Source: Candidatus Poribacteria bacterium (lineage in GTDB: Bacteria > Poribacteria > WGA-4E > WGA-3G). Taken from it: a stretch of DNA of 33,531 bases. The notes under the pieces were generated by a model. That model had not been told where the DNA came from and did no database searches. It worked only from the letters and a program-made list of their open reading frames with translations. The stretch is from NCBI GenBank assembly GCA_009839745.1, contig VXPE01000064.1:1-33531 (forward strand), read 5' to 3'. The translations under genes and the position numbers were made by a program. Shown here piece after piece: positions 8,178-15,295 of the stretch (within the stretch, counting starts at the first letter, position 1; the number at the start of each line of letters is the position of its first letter).

Positions 8178-8777
8178 ATGAGAAAATTTTTTAAGCCACT
8201 CCCAGACTTAGATGAAAGAATTGATCGCGTAGAGGGTCGAATGCGGCGAGCGCGGCGAAGCCTCGACCGACAGGTGGACGAGGCACTCATTCCGCTTGAC
8301 ATTCAGGAGGACTTCAGCATCTCTGAATTGGAAGGCGATGTGATGCTCGTTTCACGCGATGGCGATTTACACGATAAGGTGAGAAACCTGCTCCATTCCG
8401 AAGGCTACGGGTGCGATCTTCCAGAACGGACCTCGGAAGCCATCGGTTTGCTGAAATTACATAAATATCGTATGATAATTGCCGATTGTACCCGTCGTTC
8501 GCGGTCGCGATTGTTTGAATATGTTAAGAGATATCAGCCCTACGTCAAGATCATTACGATTGTTCCGCATAACGGTAGAGGCAGAGAAGCCATGCGGTGG
8601 GGGAGTTACAGTTTCTTGGTAGGGCGCGATTTTGACCCGGAGCAGTTGCGTACCTGTCTCATCAGCTCGCTTAAATTGAAGCATCGCGTCTGCTGGTTGT
8701 TAGCACACGGAGAGCGTTGCAATCGATCGTGTGTCGATAGTTTCCAATCCGATGAAGATTTCGGAGAAATTGAATGA
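8178..8777 (+). CDS. Degenerate response-regulator receiver protein
   Basis: The protein has 199 residues. The first 50 are basic and acidic, probably helical. A receiver-like (CheY) domain follows at about 54-165: VMLVSRDGDL supplies beta-1, and IIADC supplies the position of the phosphorylated aspartate. IITIVPHN matches the beta-4 region, but its usual Ser/Thr is not clear, and the conserved lysine near GSYSFLVGRDF seems to be missing. It may be a pseudo-receiver that binds a partner without phosphorelay. The C-terminus is Cys-rich (CWLLAHGERCNRSC). The ATG at 8178 (or GTG at 8175) has no ribosome site. One nucleotide separates its stop from the CYTH gene start, so the two are tightly coupled. 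Confidence 0.6.
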   Translation: MRKFFKPLPDLDERIDRVEGRMRRARRSLDRQVDEALIPLDIQEDFSISELEGDVMLVSRDGDLHDKVRNLLHSEGYGCDLPERTSEAIGLLKLHKYRMIIADCTRRSRSRLFEYVKRYQPYVKIITIVPHNGRGREAMRWGSYSFLVGRDFDPEQLRTCLISSLKLKHRVCWLLAHGERCNRSCVDSFQSDEDFGEIE

Positions 8778-8778
8778 C

Positions 8779-9324
8779 ATGGCAAAAAATTTAGAATTTA
8801 AAGGGCAGTTTCAGTCGCTTGACGGACTCTATCCAAAACTATCTGACTTAAATGCGATACATCATGAAACCGTCCACCAAATTGATACGTATTTTCATAT
8901 AAAGCACGTAAAAGACGCTTCAACATCAGAAACCTGTGAACCGCGGCTTAAATTGCGCGAAGCGAAGGGGTTGTCTGAGGGGTGGCTCATTTATTATGAA
9001 CGTCCAAACCAAGACGGCTCCCGCTACAGTCAATACCAACTCAGCGAAATTGCGGATCCGGGGTCCCTCAAAAGCCTGCTAACTGTTGCACTTGGCGTTA
9101 AAACAATTGTAAAAAAACAACGGGACATCTGGATGTTCAACCATACCCGCATCCATCTCGATACAGTTGCTGATTTGGGGCGATTTGTCGAATTGGAGAC
9201 AGTGTTTCGGGGGCAGACCGAAGCCGAGGCGATACGGGAGCATCAACACATTAAAACTGTTCTTCATTTGGATGCTGTGGATCCGATTGCGGTTTCTTAC
9301 AGCGATCTCGTTATAGAAAAATAA
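8779..9324 (+). CDS. CYTH-domain protein, class IV adenylate cyclase (CyaB)-like
   Basis: From the ATG at 8779 the protein has 181 residues, the usual length for single-domain CYTH enzymes. It starts MAKNLEFKGQF, the first strand with the conserved E and K that bind triphosphate. RLKLRE, the KTIVKKQRDIW stretch and IHLDTVADLGRFVELE are the other landmark strands of the tunnel fold. Members act on ATP (class IV cyclase), thiamine triphosphate or polyphosphate; this subgroup is usually annotated CyaB, but the activity cannot be settled from sequence. The start lies 1 nt after the receiver gene stop, with GGAGAA upstream inside that gene. A cyclic-nucleotide-binding phosphatase gene lies 5 kb away. 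Confidence 0.82.
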   Translation: MAKNLEFKGQFQSLDGLYPKLSDLNAIHHETVHQIDTYFHIKHVKDASTSETCEPRLKLREAKGLSEGWLIYYERPNQDGSRYSQYQLSEIADPGSLKSLLTVALGVKTIVKKQRDIWMFNHTRIHLDTVADLGRFVELETVFRGQTEAEAIREHQHIKTVLHLDAVDPIAVSYSDLVIEK

Positions 9325-9342
9325 AGATTAGGGGAATTGAAG

Positions 9343-9540
9343 ATGCATCATTCGATATATCAGGAGATCTTGGAAGATTGTGAGCACATAGATAGCATCA
9401 GGCGGGGTAAACTCTTGCGGATCTATTTGCACATCCCGTCCCTGCCGAAATTGCGGGCTCTACAGGCATCGTTGGTGGAGATGAAAAGAACATCAAGACT
9501 CAGAAATGGTTCCCTGATGCGTTTTTCAAATGGGGAATAG
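9343..9540 (+). CDS. Small protein of unknown function, 65 residues
   Basis: The ATG at 9343 follows AGGGGA (9330-9335) at good spacing, 18 nt after the CYTH gene. The product is basic, with HHSIYQEILEDCEHIDSIRRGKLLRIY at the start split by no known motif. A terminator follows at 9591, so this is the last gene of the three-gene unit. Confidence 0.55.
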   Translation: MHHSIYQEILEDCEHIDSIRRGKLLRIYLHIPSLPKLRALQASLVEMKRTSRLRNGSLMRFSNGE

Positions 9541-9590
9541 TCCATCGCCGTTTCTGTAGCATAACGCCAATTTTATGCGTATCCTGAGGC

Positions 9591-9620
9591 GCGTGCTTCA
9601 ATAGCACGCTTTTTCTTTTT
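9591..9620 (+). terminator. Intrinsic terminator of the receiver-CYTH operon
   Basis: GCGTGCT (9591-9597) pairs perfectly with AGCACGC (9603-9609) around TCAAT, followed by TTTTTCTTTTT. It is 50 nt after the stop of the small gene. Confidence 0.88.
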
Positions 9621-9655
9621 AATAGAACTTCAGGAATACAAACACACCACACCAT

Positions 9656-10600
9656 CTACAAGCGAGACAAAACTGCTTGCGTCAAAAGCGGAATCATCAG
9701 CTCATGATGTCCTGTGAATGTATACCCTTTACCTCCCATCTCTGTTGGACGTTTGACGACATTCTCTACCGGACGGTATTGTTGATTCATGTCGAAATTG
9801 GCAGCGGTAAACTCGGACACGGTATGTCCTAAATTCCGAGCGATCGTCAATGCCTTCAGAAACACCTCAGGCAATATGACCGCCGACCCCAAATTCAGCA
9901 CAACGCCACCCCCTTCCAGATCCGTCACTAACGTCGTTAGGAGTCGGAAATCGGTGAAACTCGCTGCGCCGATAGCGGCACCGTTCGCAGACGGATGCTG
10001 ATGGATAATATCCGTGCCGATAGCGACATGCACCGTGATTGGAACATCGTATTGGATGCCGGCAGCAAGCAGGCTATATGCGTTATAGGGCGCGTCCCGC
10101 TCAACGAGTTGCCCACCGAGTGCTTCACCCATCCCGATCCCTGTATCTGCGGCGTGCTGCGTCGCTGTGTTCATCAAGCGTCCAGTTTCCTCCCACATCC
10201 CGAACCGCCCATCTTGGAGATAGGCGGCGACATCCTCTGAGGTCTCTCCGATAAGCGCTATCTCGAAATCGTGAATGCTACTTGCGCCGTTAAATGCGAA
10301 CCCAGTAACCACACCACGTTTTGCTAAGTCAATTAAGAATGGACTCAATCCGCATTTGATGACATGCCCGCCCATCATCACGAGGATCGGTTTCTTGTTC
10401 CGATGGGCAGCAACAATATCGTCAACGAGCGCCAAGAATTCCTGCCCCTTGAGGATGTTCGGCAGACTCGATAGAAATTGGGACAGGTCTATCTCTACTT
10501 CCGGTGGTGTCGCGAAATCACGGACAGAGACCTTGTTGATACGGTTCTGCAGCGGATAGGTCGTTACAGATGATATATTAATCGGGTTCCGAGGTTTCAT
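9656..10600 (-). CDS. Conserved protein of unknown function, possibly deoxyhypusine-synthase-like
   Basis: This 314-residue protein has well-conserved-looking glycine-rich loops: VMMGGHVIKCGLSPFLIDL (about 74-92), GFAFNGASSIHDFEIALIG, and VAIGTDIIHQHPSANGAA. These would suit a Rossmann-like nucleotide-binding fold. The overall pattern, ending with GKGYTFTGHHELMIPLL, reminds me of bacterial proteins with a deoxyhypusine-synthase-like fold, but the classical active-site lysine region is not convincing. I give no reaction. No membrane segment or signal peptide is seen. The ATG at 10600 overlaps the end of the upstream O-antigen-ligase-type gene by 23 nt, so the two are probably translationally coupled. 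Confidence 0.5.
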   Translation of the reverse strand: MKPRNPINISSVTTYPLQNRINKVSVRDFATPPEVEIDLSQFLSSLPNILKGQEFLALVDDIVAAHRNKKPILVMMGGHVIKCGLSPFLIDLAKRGVVTGFAFNGASSIHDFEIALIGETSEDVAAYLQDGRFGMWEETGRLMNTATQHAADTGIGMGEALGGQLVERDAPYNAYSLLAAGIQYDVPITVHVAIGTDIIHQHPSANGAAIGAASFTDFRLLTTLVTDLEGGGVVLNLGSAVILPEVFLKALTIARNLGHTVSEFTAANFDMNQQYRPVENVVKRPTEMGGKGYTFTGHHELMIPLLTQAVLSRL

Positions 10601-12200
10601 GTTTTTTGTCCTGAGAGAGTTGTGTGTAAAAAATTATGCCAAGTATAAAATAGAAAAGCAACACTGTGCGTTGATGTAGAATATTATCTGCAAGTCCGTA
10701 AACAAGCGCAGAGATTAGGAAACCCCTTGCCCCGATGAAGGTTCCAAGCTGCCAAAAATCGTTGGTCTTTCGCATAAGAAAAACCTGCTGACACATAATT
10801 GTCAGCATCCACAAGAACAGAAAAAGCGATGGGATGCCTTGCTCTGTGGCGATATGTAGGTAGATATTGTGGGCGTGATAGGGTATATAGTACTGCTCCT
10901 CCGGTCCGTTGTGTTGATACTCATAGCGAAACCTACCCAGCCCGATGCCAGTAAGCGGGTATTTTTGAATCAGTTCAAGCGAGGTGCGCCACCATTGTGG
11001 ACGTTCACCCATGAAACCCGCGGGGTGTACGATCATCGTTTCGATGCGTTCCTTGATATGTCGAGGAACGACACCTATTATTTTCCCATTCACGATCAAC
11101 ACACAAAACACAACACTTATAAACGTCACCCCCAGCAGGCTTCTCTTCCACGAAACACGCTTAAATAAAGTCTTTACACCACAATAGCCTCCGATACAAA
11201 CGACTGCAACGGCGACGCTCACCCATGCTGCGCGCGTCAGCGTCAACGCCAAATTTGCTCCCATCAGTGCTAAAACCACACCGACTCCCACGATCACGCC
11301 AATCGAGAAACGTTGTGATTTTCCATGTGCTTCCGTCCGTCCTGCGTGGAAAATGAGACAGCTGCAGCCGGCTACAAAGTAGCCCATAACATAAGGGAGT
11401 GTGAGGGCGAGATATGCCCCCAAGTCATTCGGCATCTTGAAGGTTCCGGTGAGCCGTTGCTCGATCATATACACCATCAGATGCGTTTCACCCTTACGGA
11501 CGGTATAGCGTCTGTTTCGCGCGGGGTCATCGATACGCCATTCGTCGGGTTGCTTTGGCGTTACAAACGTTGCGGTTTGAGAGAGCGGTACATTGCAATT
11601 TCGCAATTCGGCGCGTAATTCATCCGACATTTGTAAATTTGTGCCTTCACCCGCAGCGAGTTCCTCCTGAAATTGTAACCCAATTCTCCCCATGAAATCC
11701 ATTGCCAAGCGCGTATCGTTTGCGTAATAATAGAGTCCGAGGGCGGAGGAGAGCCCCGCAGCGACGATGAAAGCGATGACAATATGTCGCCATCGAGTGC
11801 CCAATCGACTGTGAATAACCGCATAAAAGAGCAGGATTGCCCGGAGATGTTTCCAAAAATAGCCGAGGCTACTGGTAGCCGGATGTGGCGCAAGCAGTGA
11901 GGCTATCACCCCCAATCCGAGAAACAGCAAGATGGGAATGTCAAGCGGCGTGCGCTGCCAATTGTAGGAACGAGGTGACCGCGTCCCTACAATGATGCGT
12001 CCTACCCATCCAAACAGTACAAACGAAAGTCCGATGTTGAGGAATGCTGTCGAATAACCGAACGGTAGGGCAAGAACAAAGATCAGAAATCCGATGTAAG
12101 TAGCGGCATCACAGATTTGTGCTGATGTGAATCGTGTGTCTTTTAACTGAAAGTTTTGGCGCGCGCGCTGCACGAAAAGAGAGCGTTTCAATCCTGGCAT
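10578..12200 (-). CDS. O-antigen ligase / polymerase family membrane protein (Wzy_C domain)
   Basis: The protein has 540 residues and about eleven or twelve hydrophobic segments. The family signature is visible as LTLTRAAWVSV in one segment and PLTGIGLGRFRYEY...HAHNIYLHIATEQGI in the large outer loop near residues 415-460. Such proteins join or polymerise polysaccharide units at the outer face of the inner membrane. A second sizeable outer loop (about 170-240) has no known motif. No glycosyltransferases are nearby, so ligase and polymerase cannot be separated. A 33-nt palindrome is read in frame at residues 70-80, between membrane segments 2 and 3. Confidence 0.8.
   Translation of the reverse strand: MPGLKRSLFVQRARQNFQLKDTRFTSAQICDAATYIGFLIFVLALPFGYSTAFLNIGLSFVLFGWVGRIIVGTRSPRSYNWQRTPLDIPILLFLGLGVIASLLAPHPATSSLGYFWKHLRAILLFYAVIHSRLGTRWRHIVIAFIVAAGLSSALGLYYYANDTRLAMDFMGRIGLQFQEELAAGEGTNLQMSDELRAELRNCNVPLSQTATFVTPKQPDEWRIDDPARNRRYTVRKGETHLMVYMIEQRLTGTFKMPNDLGAYLALTLPYVMGYFVAGCSCLIFHAGRTEAHGKSQRFSIGVIVGVGVVLALMGANLALTLTRAAWVSVAVAVVCIGGYCGVKTLFKRVSWKRSLLGVTFISVVFCVLIVNGKIIGVVPRHIKERIETMIVHPAGFMGERPQWWRTSLELIQKYPLTGIGLGRFRYEYQHNGPEEQYYIPYHAHNIYLHIATEQGIPSLFLFLWMLTIMCQQVFLMRKTNDFWQLGTFIGARGFLISALVYGLADNILHQRTVLLFYFILGIIFYTQLSQDKKHETSEPD
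11961..11993. repeat. 33-nt palindrome inside the O-antigen ligase gene
   Basis: The two arms, ATTGTAGG.ACG and CGT.CCTACAAT, fold with 14 of 16 positions paired around a GGTGACC centre. It is in frame and encodes part of a loop (VGTRSPRSYN). The composition and symmetry look like an intergenic repeat that has become coding sequence. Confidence 0.7.
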
Positions 12201-12225
12201 AACTTGTGAACGAGGCAGAAAATGG

Positions 12226-12254
12226 TTGAAAATTCAATAGAGATGTAATACAAT
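12226..12254 (+). promoter_or_regulatory. Sigma-70 promoter of the secreted-protein gene
   Basis: TTGAAA (12226-12231) and TACAAT (12249-12254) are 17 nt apart, 45 nt before the ATG at 12300. Confidence 0.65.
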
Positions 12255-12299
12255 ACTTGTTACTTAGAAAATCTGGCAGATATAGAAGGGGATTCCATT

Positions 12300-13496
12300 A
12301 TGCGCTTTACATATAACCTCATTGCTTTAGGGTTAGGGTTCTGTTTTATCGGATTACTTTTCGCGCCAACGGCACCGGCTTTTATTGAGCGCGAGTATAC
12401 CATTCGTGAAGTCCTTGATGCTTGTACGAACATCGTCTTTGGCGAAGTAAAGAGTGTTGACCAGAAACGTTTACGAGGCGTTGTTACTGTGAAAAAAGAC
12501 GTCAAAGGGAAAAGCGAACTCAAGGAAATCAAGATGAACTTCGCCACGGGACATTACAAACGAGGCACCTCGCCGGAGAAGATGGTAAGACTCCTCAAAG
12601 CGGGCATGCCTATCATTGTTTTCTATCGTGAACATTATGGCATAGACAGTATGTGCTTCATTGACAATACGTGGTTTCAGATGCGTGCCTATCGCGGTGG
12701 ATACAGTGGCGCTTGGTGGACCTTTACGCACATCGACCCGATGATGTCACGGACTTTTGATGGCAAGACAAAAGCATTCCAAGCGATTGTTCTCGACATG
12801 TTAGCCGGTAAAATGTGGGTTGCCGCCCCGAAAGATGCCATCAAAGTTCTGGTACTCACAGGAAATAGCACAGATACAACATGGAGTCAAAGCCCCGTCT
12901 ATACGAATACAGCAACGTATGAATATATGGCACTGCGTGCCGTCAAAAAAGTCGGCAAACGTGCCTTGGTGCATGAATCCACCAGAGCACATGCGTTACC
13001 GCAATTAGAAAAAGCCGACATTCTGTGGATCGGATACGAGGAGATTTCGAGTTACGGACACTACCTCCTTTCGAGTGAAGTAGAAAAGAAGATTAAAGCC
13101 TTTGTGAAAAAGGGTGGTATTGTCGTCGTTACGGGACAGGATAGCAGTGCTGAGAAACCGTGCGGTATCGGGTGGCTGCAAGGTAAGTTGAAAGGCGTTG
13201 AAAGCCCACCCACCCAACATTTCGCTGTTACTGAAAAAGGCACCTCCCTTTTCTCCACTCCCAACAAAATTGAGTCCGGCAAAATCCTTGTTGATGACGC
13301 ATGGGTAGACTGGCACCGACGCGATGAAATTTTTGCGACGACCGAGGACACTCAGGAACTCGTTGTTGGAGCGAGACGGTATGGCAAGGGATTATACATT
13401 ATCACCAGCCTTCGTAACGATAGCCAATATACCACTTCCTTGAACAAAGCACTCATGGAAAATATCATACATTATGCCGTCAGCCAACTCAAGTAG
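12300..13496 (+). CDS. Secreted protein with glutamine-amidotransferase-like C-terminal fold
   Basis: The protein has 398 residues. A signal peptide is clear: MRFTYNLIALGLGFC then a hydrophobic run and cleavage after APTAPA, near residue 27. The N-terminal part (30-170) is of unknown type. From about 180 the pattern IKVLVLTGN..., a mid segment ADILWIGYEEIS, and IKAFVKKGGIVVVTGQD, followed by YGKGLYIITSL, resembles the Rossmann-like class I glutamine-amidotransferase / ThuA / DUF4159 group, which in many outer-surface proteins lacks catalysis. No catalytic Cys is obvious. AAGGGG lies 8 nt before the start. It is transcribed alone. Confidence 0.6.
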   Translation: MRFTYNLIALGLGFCFIGLLFAPTAPAFIEREYTIREVLDACTNIVFGEVKSVDQKRLRGVVTVKKDVKGKSELKEIKMNFATGHYKRGTSPEKMVRLLKAGMPIIVFYREHYGIDSMCFIDNTWFQMRAYRGGYSGAWWTFTHIDPMMSRTFDGKTKAFQAIVLDMLAGKMWVAAPKDAIKVLVLTGNSTDTTWSQSPVYTNTATYEYMALRAVKKVGKRALVHESTRAHALPQLEKADILWIGYEEISSYGHYLLSSEVEKKIKAFVKKGGIVVVTGQDSSAEKPCGIGWLQGKLKGVESPPTQHFAVTEKGTSLFSTPNKIESGKILVDDAWVDWHRRDEIFATTEDTQELVVGARRYGKGLYIITSLRNDSQYTTSLNKALMENIIHYAVSQLK

Positions 13497-13523
13497 AATA
13501 GTTGTCAGCAGTCAGTTCGGTTT

Positions 13524-13566
13524 TCAGTGAAGAGGTGGTCGCTTAACAAAAGCCTCTTTTAACTGA
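13524..13566. repeat. Hairpin downstream of the secreted-protein gene
   Basis: TCAGT.AAGAGG (13524-13535) pairs with CCTCTT...ACTGA (13553-13566). It could end the plus-strand transcript; the T-run is only TTTT and falls within the arm. Just before it, GTCAGCAGTCAG belongs to the same TCAGTT-rich style as 21631-21645. Confidence 0.5.
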
Positions 13567-13572
13567 TCCCTC

Positions 13573-13692
13573 AGGACTTACGCAAATTGAGCAAAAAAGC
13601 GAGATATTTTACGAAAAAAGGTGTTATCTCAGGGATTTAACCCCCTAAATCCCCCTTATCAGGGGGACTTTAAGAGGAACTGCGTAAATCCT
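13573..13692. mobile_element. MITE-like repeat with terminal inverted repeats, copy 2
   Basis: The element runs from AGGACTTACGCA (13573-13584) to TGCGTAAATCCT (13681-13692), 120 bp, with an 11-of-12 terminal match. It aligns along its length with 869-987, including the C-rich block and CTTATCAGGGGGACTTTAAGAG. It sits between two convergent genes and ends 5 nt from the stop of the phosphatase gene. Confidence 0.75.
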
Positions 13693-13697
13693 GACTC

Positions 13698-14897
13698 TTA
13701 CAAAAACTTCACGACGACCAACGTAATGTCATCATTGGCACTTTCGTCCTGTTGATGTGCCTGCAGGTCGGACAGAATCTCTGTCTTTATCTCTTCAGGG
13801 GACAGATGTCGTTTTTGCGAAATGAGTTCTGTGAACCTGTCGAATCCATACATTTCGGCGTTAGGATTGAATGCTTCTGTGATCCCATCTGAATAAAGGA
13901 CCAACAGATCCCCCGGATACCACTCTACTTCAGAACTGTAGTATTGCGTCGGGGTGTCGGACATTGAAATACCGACCGGGAGAAAAGAGGATTCTAACTC
14001 AATGAGATCCGTATCGTCACGCTTGATGCCGTTCTGTTCAGCACGATAGAGGAGCATCTGCGGGTGCCCGGCATTGGCGAACTCCAACCGATTATCGGGG
14101 TGAATGATAAGATAACAGCAGGTCATGTAGATAAAAGCCTGGGCATCTTCTTCTGTGACACGGGTAATGGCTTTCATGACTTCCGGCACAGAAGCATCGA
14201 AACGGAGCTGTGTTTGCAAGCAGCTTTTTGTCATTGCAGCAACCATCGCCGAATGATAGCCGTGCCCCATGACATCACCGAGAAAAATGGCGACGCTATT
14301 GTCCCGGAGTTCCATATAGTCGTAATAATCACCGCCGACGCTATTCGCGGGTCGGCAATATCCGGAGGAACTGACGTGGCGTTGCGCTATTTCTTTATTT
14401 GGGAGGAGAGATTTTTGAACTTCAGCGGCAAGCCGCATTGATTCTTCCTGCGCCACCTCCTTACGGATAGCACTCATCTGGATCTCAAGGTCGCGTCGGA
14501 TTTTCTCATTCAAGACCCGGAACATCCCACTCCCAATTCGCGGTTCTCGTGCCATAGCGTTGTAAAAATCGCTTCTCGTGATCCGCAGAAATTGTGTGGG
14601 TTTTACTGTTTTAACTGTAGCACTCCGCGGTTTATTGTCAATCAGGGCGATTTCTCCGAGGCAGTACCCCTTTTCATTGAAGAACAAGACTTCTGTTCCT
14701 GCCTTGATGATACTGACTTCACCCTCCACCAATAAGTAAAGCGAATCGCCTTCATCTCCCTCCTCAAAGAGCGTTGAATAGGCTGGATACGCGACTTCGT
14801 TGGCAATATGACAGATCGCTTTTAATTCGGTTTGTGGGAGTTCTGCAAAAAGTTCCGTCTTTTGTAAAAACTGTAACTTCTCTGCTTCTGGTAGCAT
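13698..14897 (-). CDS. Cyclic-nucleotide-binding domain fused to a PP2C (SpoIIE/RsbU-type) phosphatase
   Basis: The protein has 399 residues. An N-terminal cNMP-binding domain (about 12-130) has the phosphate-binding cassette GEIALIDNKPRSATV, with G81, E82 and R91 all in place. A helical linker (130-165) leads to a PPM/SpoIIE phosphatase domain. Metal-binding aspartates are present: D190 in GGDYYDY, D208 in LGDVMGHG, D337 in SDGITEA, and D389-D390 in NDDITLV. Relatives dephosphorylate STAS antagonists, so cyclic nucleotide may control partner switching here. A STAS protein is encoded at 402-755 and a CYTH protein at 8779-9324; the connection is inference. No clear ribosome site precedes the ATG at 14897. 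Confidence 0.9.
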   Translation of the reverse strand: MLPEAEKLQFLQKTELFAELPQTELKAICHIANEVAYPAYSTLFEEGDEGDSLYLLVEGEVSIIKAGTEVLFFNEKGYCLGEIALIDNKPRSATVKTVKPTQFLRITRSDFYNAMAREPRIGSGMFRVLNEKIRRDLEIQMSAIRKEVAQEESMRLAAEVQKSLLPNKEIAQRHVSSSGYCRPANSVGGDYYDYMELRDNSVAIFLGDVMGHGYHSAMVAAMTKSCLQTQLRFDASVPEVMKAITRVTEEDAQAFIYMTCCYLIIHPDNRLEFANAGHPQMLLYRAEQNGIKRDDTDLIELESSFLPVGISMSDTPTQYYSSEVEWYPGDLLVLYSDGITEAFNPNAEMYGFDRFTELISQKRHLSPEEIKTEILSDLQAHQQDESANDDITLVVVKFL

Positions 14898-15295
14898 TAT
14901 CTATTCAGCCTTTGACTTTTTATAGAAAATGTGTTATTTTTAATAAGATGTTGGAAACCTGTAAACTGCGTTTTGGGTGATTTACCGAAAGATTAGACGA
15001 AATTCACAAATATAAGTTGAGAACAATGCAAGGCTTTTAATTTATGTGCCTCTGGACCGCTCTCCATGCCATTACAAGCGGGCTCTTGGTGGAAAATGAA
15101 CATTAAACCAAAACCGTAGCCCGCAACAATACGCAGAAACACCCCGCTGAATGCCACACGCGCATTCAGCGTTGATTCGCAAAAACACGCGGGCGGCTCG
15201 TGAGAATGGCACGTCAAAGTCGAAACCAGCGTTATTCATCCGCAAGGCACAATTAAAAACGTTCACATATCTATCATGACACAGAAAAGAGAATT
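14898..15295. other. Gene-free, structured intergenic region
   Basis: I see no gene in these 398 bases. A long-range pair GCGGGCT (15078-15084) / AGCCCGC (15118-15124) encloses TTGGT/ACCAA. A perfect 10-bp hairpin, CGCTGAATGC (15145-15154) with GCATTCAGCG (15162-15171), follows. Short minus-strand frames across it are low-quality shadows. Near the phosphatase gene, TTATTA...TATAAA at about 14916-14943 on the minus strand could be its promoter (weak). Confidence 0.5.

Noticed and set aside
8731-8778. N-terminal extension of the CYTH protein
   Set aside because: The ATG at 8779 gives the typical CYTH beginning (MAKNLEFK); the extension overlaps the receiver gene.
14993-15217. Minus-strand frame of 74 codons in the gap before the megasynthase
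   Set aside because: It runs across strong hairpins, has no ribosome site and has a composition unlike the real genes.
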